Shown: piece by piece, positions 8,801 to 19,500 of the stretch
Position numbering within the stretch: the stretch's first letter is position 1
Layout: each line of letters starts with the position of its first letter
IMG/VR virus record: IMGVR_UViG_3300021365_000085
Coordinates: 1-27,000 of that record
DNA: 27,000 nt
Strand: one strand, 5' to 3'
From: a virus
Translations under genes and position numbers: made by a program
The notes under the pieces: generated by a model
The model's input: only the letters and a program-made list of their open reading frames with translations
Told to the model about the DNA's origin: nothing
Database searches by the model: none

Positions 8801-9274
8801 ATGAAAAATCATTGGCATTCGAATAATAAACAACGCCAAGCAGCGTATAAATATGGATATAGATCTGGCTTAGAATTAAAAGTTGCAGATCAAATTAAAG
8901 AAGCAAAATATCCAGTTAATTATGAAACAGAAACATTAAAATATATAGTTCCACAAAAGAATTCAAAATATACACCTGATTTTATTTTTACAAAAAAAGA
9001 TGGTAATACAATGTATATTGAAACTAAGGGAAGATGGACAAGTACGGATAGACAAAAAATGAAAAATATATTAGCTTCGAATCCTGATATAGATTTAAGA
9101 ATAATATTTCAAAATCCAAATCAAAAGATATCAAAAGGATCAAAAACAACATATGAAGCATATGCTTTAAAATTAGGCATTAAACATGTTGCAAAAAAAG
9201 ATATGCCAACGGAATGGTTAGATGAGTGTTGTAAAGTAGATGAAAAGCCAAATATAGTTAAGTTTTTTGGTTAA
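8801..9274 (+). CDS. T7-type endonuclease I (Holliday-junction resolvase)
   Basis: A 157-residue protein closely resembling T7 gp3 endonuclease I (149 residues), which cleaves branched DNA such as four-way junctions. Family landmarks appear in order: YRSGLELKV (Glu25, matching T7 Glu20), KYTPDFIF (Asp60, matching Asp55) and MYIETKGRW (Glu74 and Lys76, matching Glu65 and Lys67), so all four catalytic residues are present. The following IDLRIIFQN, KGSKTTYEAYALKLGIKH and MPTEWLDE also track the T7 protein. The first 15 residues are Lys/Gln/Asn-rich. An AGGAAA ribosome binding site lies at 8789-8794. It probably resolves replication and recombination intermediates before packaging. In T4 itself this job is done by the unrelated endonuclease VII. 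Four cysteine/lysine-rich residues near the C terminus are not part of the known active site. Confidence 0.92.
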   Translation: MKNHWHSNNKQRQAAYKYGYRSGLELKVADQIKEAKYPVNYETETLKYIVPQKNSKYTPDFIFTKKDGNTMYIETKGRWTSTDRQKMKNILASNPDIDLRIIFQNPNQKISKGSKTTYEAYALKLGIKHVAKKDMPTEWLDECCKVDEKPNIVKFFG

Positions 9275-9463
9275 TGGTTTGATCTTTGAAAAATTTTTAT
9301 TATTTTTTTTATGTATTTAATATAAAGATGAAATCTTTTAATATAATGTAATTATTTAAATGATGAATCGTTAGACCGATAAATGTAATTAATTGTGTCT
9401 AACATATAATATAAAGTTCCAGTTCCTTTGAATTCTGTTAAAAATTCCTTATAATATTATTAT
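9275..9463 (+). promoter_or_regulatory. 189-nt intergenic region with candidate promoters
   Basis: The largest gap in the window, between the endonuclease and primase genes. It contains an AAAAATTTTT palindrome followed by a T-run near 9288-9309 (possibly a weak terminator), TATAAT at 9342-9347, 9405-9410 and 9450-9455, and a direct repeat GTTCCAGTTCC at 9416-9426. The best sigma70-like pair is TTGAAT (9428-9433), a 16-base spacer, and TATAAT (9450-9455). Its start point would fall at about 9462, practically at the primase ATG, giving a leaderless message. No tRNA or open reading frame of useful length is seen. The region marks the change from tail genes to replication genes. Promoter calls in such AT-rich DNA are tentative. 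Confidence 0.4.
9370..9403. repeat. Perfect 7-bp inverted repeat, possible operator
   Basis: GTTAGAC (9370-9376) and GTCTAAC (9397-9403) are exact reverse complements separated by 20 bases, directly upstream of a TATAAT at 9405-9410. The two arms are among the most GC-rich bits of this gap. Placement just before a candidate promoter element suggests either a protein-binding site or a leader hairpin. Pairing does not extend beyond seven bases on either side, and no T-run follows, so it is not a standard terminator. Confidence 0.4.
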
Positions 9464-9685
9464 ATGAAGAATCTAAAATTACTTCAATTGTTAGAATCTG
9501 TATTAGGTAAAAGTAAATCTACTTCAGGTAATAACGTTGCATTTTTTTCTCCGTTTACATCACATTATAAACCTAAATTAGAAATTGATATAAATACTGA
9601 TCATGAAGGTCGTAATCCATGGCATTGTTGGATATCTGATAAAAAAGGCAGATCTATATACTCATTATTTAAACAATTAAAATGA
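9464..9685 (+). CDS. DNA primase N-terminal zinc-type domain, ended by in-frame TGA
   Basis: A 73-residue reading frame corresponding to the zinc-binding domain of T4 gp61/DnaG-type primases, which selects the priming site. Family proteins have a CPxC pair, then a second pair in a WHCWxC motif before a GRSIYSLFK-like helix. Here the frame is recognisable (GNNVAFFSPFTSHYKPKLEI, then NPWHCWISDKKGRSIYSLFK), but the first pair has become Ser and Thr and the last Cys has become Ser. Only Cys55 remains, so zinc binding is unlikely. The frame stops at TGA (9683-9685) and the same frame continues straight into the rest of the primase. It may be a pseudogene piece, a separately made domain, or the start of a readthrough product. 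The ATG is the first in frame after an upstream stop. Confidence 0.7.
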   Translation: MKNLKLLQLLESVLGKSKSTSGNNVAFFSPFTSHYKPKLEIDINTDHEGRNPWHCWISDKKGRSIYSLFKQLK

Positions 9686-10411
9686 TCCCAGGATAAATTT
9701 GATAAGTTAGGTAAAATAATTGAGCGATCCAAATATAGAAATAATTCTAATGATATAAAACAAATAGACGAAGTAATACAATTGCCAGAAGATTATAAAC
9801 CATTATGGACTAATAGAAATACACCAGATTATAGAAATGCAATATATTATTTAAAAAAACGTGGTATATCAATATTTGATATAATTAGATATAGAATAGG
9901 ATATGCAGAATCAGGTCCATATTCTGGTAAAATTATTATTCCTAGTTATGATTCAGAAGGACAATTAAATTATTTTGTTTCTAGAGCTTTTTATGAACAT
10001 GATTCATATAAACATAAGAATCCAAAAGTATCAAAAGATATTATAGGATTTGATATGTTAATTAATTGGAATGAACCTATTACATTATGTGAAGGAGCAT
10101 TTGATGCAATTACTATTAAAAGAAATGCAATTCCATTATTTGGTAAACAAATTAATCCTAAACTTCGAATAAAAATTATCGAAGAAGGAGTAAAAGAAAT
10201 TTATATATGTTTAGATCAAGATGCAATAAAAAATGCAAAACATATAGCAAAAACATTTATGACTGAAGGTATAACAGTACACTTAGTTAAATTAGATAAA
10301 GATGATCCTAATGAATTAGGATATAAAAAAATTACTGAAAAAATTCATGACACGTATCAATTTTCATTTGAAGAATTGATGCAAATGGAAATAGACTCAT
10401 TATGGAAATAA
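9686..10411 (+). CDS. DNA primase catalytic (Toprim) part, downstream of in-frame TGA
   Basis: In the same frame as the preceding piece, 241 codons stay open to the TAA at 10409-10411. Together the two parts give about 315 residues, close to T4 gp61 (342). The first possible initiator is TTG at 9782 (giving 209 residues); no ATG exists between the TGA and that point. Residue numbers below count from this TTG. YLKKRGISIFDIIRYRIGYA is the DnaG N-fold motif and YSGKIIIPSYDSEGQL follows. The Toprim residues are intact: Glu104 in TLCEGAFDAIT, Asp145 and Asp147 in ICLDQDA, and a DDPNELG motif (174-180). The catalytic core therefore looks functional and would make RNA primers for lagging-strand synthesis. 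The 3' end overlaps the next gene by ten bases. Whether translation begins by readthrough, at TTG, or elsewhere cannot be told. Confidence 0.75.
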   Translation, partial: SQDKFDKLGKIIERSKYRNNSNDIKQIDEVIQLPEDYKPLWTNRNTPDYRNAIYYLKKRGISIFDIIRYRIGYAESGPYSGKIIIPSYDSEGQLNYFVSRAFYEHDSYKHKNPKVSKDIIGFDMLINWNEPITLCEGAFDAITIKRNAIPLFGKQINPKLRIKIIEEGVKEIYICLDQDAIKNAKHIAKTFMTEGITVHLVKLDKDDPNELGYKKITEKIHDTYQFSFEELMQMEIDSLWK

Positions 10412-13400
10412 AAACATTAAAAACAACAATTACATCAATTGATAAAATATTTCATATATCAGATATACATATTCGTACATTAAAACGTCACAAAGAATAT
10501 AAAGAAGTATTTGAAAATTTATTCTTACATATTACACAACATGCAACTAATCAAAGTATTTGTGTATTAACAGGAGATATAGTACATTCAAAATTAGATA
10601 TGTCTCCAGAATTAATTAACATGCTAACAAAATTCTTTAATGGATTTCATATACCTACAATTGTTATATTAGGTAATCATGATATGAATTTAAATAATTT
10701 ATATAGATTAGATGCAATATCTCCAATATTAGATGTTATTAATAATGATAATATTCATTTTATTAAAGAAAATGGATTATTTAGTTTTGCAAATGTTGTA
10801 TTCAATCATATGGCAGTAGATGTTGCTCCAAAAGATTATATTAAAGCAAAAGACTTTAATGCTCATTATAAAATAGCTTTACATCACGGAGCTGTACATA
10901 ATGCTAAAACTGATATAGGATTTCAAATTTCAAATGATCATGTTACTACTGAATTGTTTGACGGACATGATTTAACATTATTAGGCGATATACACAAACC
11001 TGCACAGTTCTTAAACAGTGAAAAAACTATTGGATATCCTGGATCATTAATACAACAAAACCATGGAGAAGCACTCGATCATGGTATATTAGTATGGGAT
11101 CTTCCAGATCGTACATCAGAATTCATAGAAATACAAAATGATTATGGATATGTTACTTTTGAAGTAGAAAACGCAAAAATTAAGAAATCTCCACATAGGG
11201 TTCCTGCTAAACCTAGAGTCAGAATTAAATTTACTGATACAGATGCATCTGACATTAAAAAATTAATAGCAACTATACGTAAAAAATATAAAGTTCAAGA
11301 CGTATCAATACAGCGTACTGCAAATCATATTGAAAGTAATAAAAATGGATCTATTGCAATAGGCAATGTTCGAGATGTAGAACATCAAAATAACTTAATA
11401 ACAAATTTTATAAATGAAAATCATCCAGATGCAAATAAAAAAGAATTAGATGCAATTAGACATATTAACAGAACTATAAATTCTAAACTACCTGTTTTAG
11501 AATCAGTTAGAAACGTAACATGGTATCCGGTATCGTTTGAATTTGATAATATGTTTTCATATGGAGAAAAAAATAAAGTAGACTTTTCTAAATTATCTGA
11601 TGTTATAGGATTATTTGCTGCAAATGCATCTGGTAAATCATCTTTATTAGATGCTATAATATATACAATATTTGATAAATGTAGTAAAACAAGTAAATCA
11701 AAAGAAGTTTTAAATAATAAAAAATCTACATTTAAAGGTATTTTTAAATTTAAGTTAAATGATAAATTATATACAATTGAAAGAGAAGGAGTAACATTAA
11801 AACATGGCCATGTCAAAGTTAATGTTAACTTTTATAACGAAGATGCAAATTTAAATGGTGAAGAAAGAAGTGATACAAATAAAAGTATAAGACGATATTT
11901 AGGAACATATGATGATTTTATTTTAACTGCATTTTCATTACAAGCTGATAATAATAATTTTATAGAAAAATCACAAAGAGAAAGAAAAGATTTATTGTCA
12001 CAATTTTTAGACACTACAGTATTTGAACAATTATATCATTTAGCATCAGAAGAAATAAAAGAAACAGCTGGAAAATTAAAAGCATATAAAAAAATAGACT
12101 TTGGTTCTATTATAAAAGAGTCTGATGATATTATTATTGAAAATCAAGATACTATAATTGAATTAGAAAAAAATGATAATGATTTACAAAATTCTAGAAA
12201 TAATGTACAAAACCAAATTGTTGAATTAATTGAATCAAAACAACCAATGTCATACGATGGACCAGATATTTCTGATTTAGAAAAAACTGAAAATCAATTA
12301 ATTGATAATATAGAAAATATAGAAACATCTATAGAAGAATTAGAAGAAAAAATTGATTTGTTAAATGATGAATCAATTGAATCAATATCTATTGAACAAT
12401 TAAATTTACAAAAAAATAAAAAAGAAATATTAAATAAAGATATAAAAATTGTAACAAAAGAGCTTACACAATTAGAACAACTAATTAAAATACAACAACA
12501 AAAAATAGATCATTTATTAACACATGAATATGATCATACTTGTAAATATTGTATTTCTAATATCTTTGTTAAAGAAGCAGAAGAAGCAAAAATAGAATTA
12601 CCAAAAAATAAAAAATTAGCAGATATTGCATTTACAAAACAATTTGACTTACAAACAAATCGTGATATAATTCAAGATACAATTTTAAAATATCAAGAAC
12701 AAATAGACTTATCTAATAAATTAGAAAAATTTGAATTACAATTACAAGTACTAGAAAGTGATTTACAAACAAAAGAATCTGAATTAGAAACAACTAATGA
12801 GCGTCAAGAATTATTTAAGAAGAATGAAACTGCTATTATTCATAATAAATCTATAGATGAAAAAATTAAAACAAAAAAGAATTTAATAACTGATATTGTA
12901 AATACTTTAAAAACTATTACTGATAAAGTTAAATCAAATCATGGTGAAATAGAAGTTGCAAAAACTAAAAAGAAAACAGCGTTAGAACAATTAGAAACAT
13001 ATAAACAATTAGAAACTGAATATAAAGCATATGAATATTATTTACAGTCTGTAAAAAGAGATGGTGTGCCATATGAGTTAATTAAAAAAGCTTTACCTAA
13101 AATAGAAACAGAAATAAATAATGTATTAGATCAAGTTGTAGATTTTAACATGGTATTAAATACAGATGGTAAAAATATTAATGGATATATTATATACGAT
13201 GAAGATAATTTTTGGCCATTAGAATTAACTTCTGGTATGGAACGATTTATGAGTTCATTAGCAATCAGAGTAGCTTTAATTAATGTTTCAGCATTACCTA
13301 GACCTAATTTTATTGCTATAGACGAAGGATGGGGTAGTTTAGATAGAGAACACATATCGTCAGTAACAAATTTATTTGAATATTTTAGATCAAAGTTTGA

Positions 13401-13503
13401 TTTTTCAATTATTATATCTCACGTAGAATCTATGCGTGATATGGTAGACAATTTAATAGAAGTAAATAAAATAGAAAATTTCAGCCAGATTATACATACG
13501 TAA
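10402..13503 (+). CDS. Fused SbcD-SbcC (T4 gp47-gp46 type) recombination nuclease/ATPase
   Basis: A single 1033-residue chain carries both subunits of the Mre11-Rad50 class complex, which processes DNA ends for recombination-dependent replication. The N-terminal 250 residues are the Mre11/SbcD phosphoesterase: SDIHI (Asp21, His23), GDIVH (58-62), GNHD (91-94), LHHG (160-163) and GDIH (195-198). From about residue 375 the Rad50/SbcC ATPase begins: Walker A ANASGKSS (407-414), a long coiled coil (about 530-900) with a CKYC zinc hook at 714-717, a signature ELTSGMERF (941-949), Walker B FIAIDEG (970-976), a D-loop Asp981 and H-loop His1007. Every key motif is present, so the protein should be active. 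In T4 these are genes 47 and 46. Residues 250-375 form the capping/linker region. The ATG lies inside the last codons of the primase gene, indicating translational coupling. Confidence 0.93.
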   Translation: MEIKTLKTTITSIDKIFHISDIHIRTLKRHKEYKEVFENLFLHITQHATNQSICVLTGDIVHSKLDMSPELINMLTKFFNGFHIPTIVILGNHDMNLNNLYRLDAISPILDVINNDNIHFIKENGLFSFANVVFNHMAVDVAPKDYIKAKDFNAHYKIALHHGAVHNAKTDIGFQISNDHVTTELFDGHDLTLLGDIHKPAQFLNSEKTIGYPGSLIQQNHGEALDHGILVWDLPDRTSEFIEIQNDYGYVTFEVENAKIKKSPHRVPAKPRVRIKFTDTDASDIKKLIATIRKKYKVQDVSIQRTANHIESNKNGSIAIGNVRDVEHQNNLITNFINENHPDANKKELDAIRHINRTINSKLPVLESVRNVTWYPVSFEFDNMFSYGEKNKVDFSKLSDVIGLFAANASGKSSLLDAIIYTIFDKCSKTSKSKEVLNNKKSTFKGIFKFKLNDKLYTIEREGVTLKHGHVKVNVNFYNEDANLNGEERSDTNKSIRRYLGTYDDFILTAFSLQADNNNFIEKSQRERKDLLSQFLDTTVFEQLYHLASEEIKETAGKLKAYKKIDFGSIIKESDDIIIENQDTIIELEKNDNDLQNSRNNVQNQIVELIESKQPMSYDGPDISDLEKTENQLIDNIENIETSIEELEEKIDLLNDESIESISIEQLNLQKNKKEILNKDIKIVTKELTQLEQLIKIQQQKIDHLLTHEYDHTCKYCISNIFVKEAEEAKIELPKNKKLADIAFTKQFDLQTNRDIIQDTILKYQEQIDLSNKLEKFELQLQVLESDLQTKESELETTNERQELFKKNETAIIHNKSIDEKIKTKKNLITDIVNTLKTITDKVKSNHGEIEVAKTKKKTALEQLETYKQLETEYKAYEYYLQSVKRDGVPYELIKKALPKIETEINNVLDQVVDFNMVLNTDGKNINGYIIYDEDNFWPLELTSGMERFMSSLAIRVALINVSALPRPNFIAIDEGWGSLDREHISSVTNLFEYFRSKFDFSIIISHVESMRDMVDNLIEVNKIENFSQIIHT

Positions 13504-13517
13504 TATTTATTAAAAAA
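13498..13517 (+). promoter_or_regulatory. Promoter-like motif before the giant fibre gene
   Basis: ACGTAATATTTATTAAAAAA begins at 13498, and its TAA (13501-13503) is also the stop codon of the upstream gene. It matches the block at 4451 for the first 13 bases and keeps the following A-run. This is the strongest pairwise similarity among the four intergenic motifs. The fibre's ATG is 16 bases downstream, with AAGAAG (13516-13521) as a possible ribosome binding site. Function is inferred. Confidence 0.38.
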
Positions 13518-13533
13518 GAAGTATGTATTCAAA

Positions 13534-16500
13534 ATGGCAAAAAAACGCAAATTAAATAATCCAGATTTACGTAACAAAACATTATTTTTTAATGATACAT
13601 CAAACACATCTCCTGATGTATTCAGAATAACTGATTTTCCTTTACGATTTACAGCAGGTAAAAACTTAATCAAGTTACAAGGAAATTCTGCAAATTTAAA
13701 ACCTGGTTCTATTTTACAAATAGAAATTACTGATTCTAATAATGATCCTATATATAATGAAATATTAAATTATTTAGAAGATGATGGGTCTAGAGTAATA
13801 GCAGTTTATATATATCCTGACACTCCAGAAGGAGATTGTATAGTAACATTAGGTACTGAATTAACAGAATTAAACGGAAGAATTGTACCAACACAATTTC
13901 AAAATAAAATTAATACAATATGGTCAGAAACTATACCAGTTTCTCCAACAGCTGTTAATGAAAGTGAAGTTATATTCACATCAGAACCTGTAATTACATT
14001 AGACGAACAAATTGCTGTACAACTAGATAGAAGTTTTTCTGGAAGTTTACAAACTACTACATATGATATTGGTACTGTACAATATATTAACAGAAATGAT
14101 GATTCAAACATATTATTAACTGGAGGAAAATTTAGTTCAGATATGAAGGATGGAACATTAACTGTTACCAATCCAATCAATCCATTACCAGTACCTAACT
14201 TTTCATTAAATACGACTCCAATATATACTTCAAAAATAAAAAAAGTATTAAATGATACTACTTTAACGTTAGAAAGTCCATTTATATTTTTAACAAGTCA
14301 AAGTTTATCCCAACAAAAATATACACAATTTGATAATTCCACATATTCAATCGAATATAATGTTACACCTACATTTAATGCAACACAAAATTCACAATCA
14401 TTTGCTTTAATGCAAATAAAAAACTTATCACCTGACACTGGTGATATTAGTAGAATAAAATTATATGGTAGTAATAATGGATCTATTGGAGATTATGAAT
14501 TATTAAATGATATTGATTTAACTCCTACTGAAATTTTTGTAGACGCAACAGGTTCAATATTACCAGATGTATCAATTGGATTTTTTACATCACAAAGTAT
14601 AATTAATGAATATTGGGAAAGTAAAACGTTTTTAAATAATATTGAAACTACAGGTCCTACAATGACTTGGTCGACTAGTTCATTAAATAATGCAATGCTT
14701 ATTAGTAGTGCAACTGATATATCCAAATATAATGATGTACATATTATAAAATCAAAAGATTCAATACAAGGAGTATTTGTAGAAAATTCTCAATACAAAA
14801 TACAATTTGATGCAATTGGAACACAATTAATACCAGGCCAAGATTCTAAAATATCAATATATTTATCTGGATCTTCTTTTAACTTTGATGGTAGTGATAT
14901 TCTTAATCAAGAACTTCCAATTAATTTAGGTAAAAAAATTGGTGAAGTAAAAACTACCGCTACAAATCAAAGATATGATGATGTTAATTTTACATTTATG
15001 GCAGATAAAGATGGATTAGGATCTATTTTATTTGTAATTGAAAATGGACAATGGCAACTATCAGAAGTTCAAACACTTTCAGATTCAGAGTTTGGTTTTA
15101 CTGAAAATTATACTAGACTAAGAACTTTAATTCCAGTAGAACATAAAAGTGATAATCAAATATCATTTAAATTAGAATATTATAATACTGCTGGAAATAA
15201 AAGTAAAACCATAAGTTATGTTAATAATAAAACATTTGAAGGCGGTAATAGATATATAGACGGTGCATTTTCTTTATTAACTGGTTCATTATTTGTAGCT
15301 GACTCATTAGATTCTGGAATTGATATATCAGGATTACAAGGTACTGGATTTATTAGATCATTGCCATATGCTGGATTTAATCAAGCAACTGGATCTGGAC
15401 CAGCTGGATTTCTAATTTATTCTGGTTCTGCACTACCAAATCAAACAGAAACATCTTATGGCGGAGTTGGATTAGAATTAGTAGCAGATGAAAATAACTT
15501 TTTTAGATTTAGAACTAGTGGATCTAACGGACAAGGTGAATTAGATATACGTACTGAAAAAATTGTAATGAGTGGTAGTGAAGTTTCAATAAACACTCCA
15601 ACATTCTTTTTAGGTGAAGCAGCTACTCAATTTATAAGCGGAGCCAATGGACAACTAGAAATATCTTCTTCAGGATATCATATACAACCTAGTGGCGACA
15701 TAACAGCATCAAAAATATTAATTGAAGGTGGTACTATTACTGACGATGTAACTATATTAGGTTCTGTATCAGCTAATAGTATATTAACACCGGCAACAAT
15801 TGGAGGATCTCCAGCAACAGCAGCAAATGCGTCATCATCTATATCTGATCAGGGTTTAGCTATATTTAAATCTGCATCTATAGGTGGATTTGTTGTTAGC
15901 TCAGAAGAAATTAGATCTGCAGATCAAGAACTTAGATTAAAAGCTGGAGGACAAATAACAGCATCAAGAGTTTTATTAGAAGGTGGTACTATAACAGACG
16001 GAGTTACTATACTAGGGGCTGTAACTGCAAATAGTATTCGAACTCCAGCAACAATTGCTGGATCTCCATCTACTGACTCAAATGCATCATCATCTATATC
16101 TGCAACTGGATTAGCAATATTTAAATCCGCATCCATAGCTGGATTTGTTGTTAATGAAAACGAAATTAGATCAGCTGATAGTAGTTTAAGATTAAAAGCA
16201 ACTGGTCAAGTTACTGCATCAACATTACAATTAATTGATGGCAATTTTGATGGACAATCAGTAGGAAAAATTTCTGGTAGTGCATTAGTAATGGAAGTAC
16301 CAACATTCTTTTTTGGATCAACTGCACAATTTGTATCTGGATCAGATGGAAATATTGAAATTTCTTCTTCTAATTTTCATTTATCATCTTCTGGCGATGT
16401 TAAACTATCTGGTAATGTAACAGCAACTTCTGGAGATATTGGTGGATTTGAAATTAATAATAATAGTATCTCTTCTACTAATAATAATTTAATATTATCT

Positions 16501-19500
16501 TCATCTGGTCAAATTACTGGTTCTACCGTTTTATTTACTGGTGGAGATATTGCTGGATTCAATATTAATACAGTTGGTATTAAATCTTCAAATAGTAATT
16601 TAATATTATCAGCTTCAGGCCAGATAACAGCTTCAAACGCACAAATAACTGGAGATATTACCGCAAATACAATTACAGCAAATACTGCCGGCACCATTGC
16701 AAACTTCAATATAGACTCAGTTGGTATTAAATCAGCAAATAGTAAATTAATATTATCTGCATCTGGTCAAATTACTGGTTCTAATTTTTTAATGGCAGGT
16801 GGACGTATAACAGACGGAGTTACTATTGAAGGCACCGTTTCTGCAAATAGTATATTAGTACCAGCTGATCTAGATGCTACGGAAGCTTCTGCATCTATAT
16901 CTTCAGAAGGATTAGCTATATTTAGGTCAGCATCTATTGCCGGATTTAATATAAATCCTATAGCAATTGCTAGTGCAGATAAAAGTTTAATTCTTTCTGC
17001 ATCTGGACAAATTACCGCATCTGATGCAAAAATAACTGGAGATATTGTAGCAAATACTATTACAGCTAATACAGCTGGTACTATTGCTAGTTTTAATATT
17101 GACTCGGTTGGAATAAAAAGTTCTAATAGCAAACTAATATTATCAGCTTCTGGAAATATGACTGCGTCAAATGCTAAAATAACTGGTGACATTACTGCAA
17201 ATACCATTACTGCAAATACAGCTGGAACAATAGCAGGATTTACTATTAACTCGGTTGGTATTAAATCTTCTAATAGTAAATTAATCATGAGCGCTTCGGG
17301 GCAAATAACTGGATCTAACGTATTATTAGATGGCGGGGAAATAGGTGGGTTCACCTTGTCTGCAGATGAGGTTAAATCTTCTAATAACAATCTAAGATTA
17401 AAAGACTCTGGCCAGATAACTGGTAGTGATGTTTTATTCGATGGAGGAGATATTGCTGGATTCAATATTAATACAGTTGGTATTAAATCTTCAAATAGTA
17501 AATTAATTCTTTCTGCATCTGGAAATATAACGGCATCTAATGCAAATATTACCGGTGACATAGTAGCAAATACTATTACCGCAAATACTGCTGGTACCAT
17601 AGCAGGGTTTAATATAAATTCAGTTGGTATTAAATCATCAAATAGCAACTTAATTCTTTCCGCATCAGGTAATATGACTGCGTCAAATGCTCAAATTACA
17701 GGAAAAATTGTAGCAGAAGAAGGTACTATAGGGGGATTCAATATTGGAGATGACTTAGACTCATCTGCAGGAACTCTTAAATTAAAAGGAGCATCTGGCC
17801 AGATAACTGCGTCAGCAGCACAGATAACTGGTAAAATTGTAGCTGAAGAAGGCACAATTGGCGGCTTTAATATTGGATCAGACTTAGACTCATCAGCTGG
17901 TACTCTTAAATTAAAAGGCGAATCAGGCCAAATAACAGCATCCGCAGCTCAAATAACTGGTAAAATAACGGCTCAAGAAGGTACTATAGGAGGATTCAAT
18001 ATTGGAACGAATCTAGAATCATCTGGTGGCACGTTAAATTTAAAAGGTTCTACCGGACAAATTACTGGTTCTAAGGTATTATTAGATGGAGGAGAAATAG
18101 CTGGATTTGATATTAATACAATTGGGATATCATCTGAAAATAAAAATTTAATTCTATCTGCATCTGGCCAGATAACATCATCTACTGTATTATTTGACGG
18201 AGGTACTATTGCTGGATTTGATATTGACACTATAGGAATATCATCAGCAAATAAACAATTAATATTGTCAGCGTCAGGACAAATAACAGGATCTAATTTT
18301 TTAATGGCTGGAGGTCGTATAACAGATAGTGTTACTATTGAAGGCACCGTTTCTGCAAATAGCATATTAGTTCCGGCAGGACTAGATGCGACTGCAGCGT
18401 CTGCTTCTATATCTTCAGAAGGTTTAGCAATATTTAGATCAGCATCTATTGCTGGATTTGTTGTTAATGAAGATGAAATTAGATCTGCAAATTCTAGTTT
18501 AAGATTAAAATCAAATGGTCAAATTACAGGATCAGACGTATTATTTGATGGTGGAACTATAGGAGGATTTACTTTAAGTAGCAACACATTAGCAGCAACA
18601 AATTTTGAATTAAATCCTAGTGGAAAACGAATAACATTAGGCTCTGGCAATGATATTTTTATTGCAGACGGAGACGAAGGAATACAATTAGGTAATTCTA
18701 CATTTAATAGTGCTCCATTTAGTGTTACAAAAGCTGGAGCACTAAAGGCTATTTCTGGAGAAGTTGGAGGCTTTACATTATCATCTAATACAATTTCAGG
18801 AACAAATATTATAATAGATTCAGCTGGAAGTATACAGACATCAGATTATGTATCTGATTTGAAAGGATGGAAAATATCTGCTGATGATAATGGATTTGCA
18901 GAATTTGAAAATGCAAAAATTAGAGGTACATTATCAACTGCAGTATTTGAAAAAGAAACTGTTAATGCTGTAGGAGGACAATTATATGTAGCAAATTCCA
19001 CAACATTAACTTCATCTGTATCACATTCGAGTGCAAATTATTTACCTACCGATAGTACAATGTCTGTAGTTAATGCTAGCGGATTTTCTATAGGAGAAAT
19101 ATTATCTTTAAAGAAAGTTACTAGCACTGGATTTGGTACTGAATATATATTTGTTCAATCATCATCTAGAAACGATTCAAGTAGTGATAGCGATCTTTCT
19201 GGAAATTTATTTGTATTAAGAGGATATTCTGGATCTTTAGGATCTGATTCATCATTTGCAAGTGCTTCATTAGGAGATTCTCCAGGAGCTGCACAATCTT
19301 ATTCTGGATCTCAAGTATTAGTATCAACTGGTAAAGTTGGAACTGGGTTTATAAGATTAAATGCAAATCCTAATAATCAAGCAACGCCATATATTGATAT
19401 TGTTGAAAGAACAGGATCAGCAATTTTTGATGTATCATTAAAAGCTAGGCTTGGTGACTTATCTGGATTAGCTGGATCTTCATTAGTATTTGGAAATACA

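Noticed and set aside
9275-9463. tRNA or small protein gene in the largest gap
   Set aside because: No cloverleaf with acceptor and T-loop pairing was found, and reading frames in the gap are broken by frequent stops.
9683-9685. TGA reassigned to a sense codon genome-wide
   Set aside because: No other in-frame TGA appears in the remaining roughly 8,000 codons and Trp and Gly use normal codons, so a general code change is not supported.
9682-9697. ATGA overlap at the primase TGA as a translation restart
   Set aside because: The overlapping ATG opens a different frame that stops after four codons (TAA), so it cannot make the downstream primase part.
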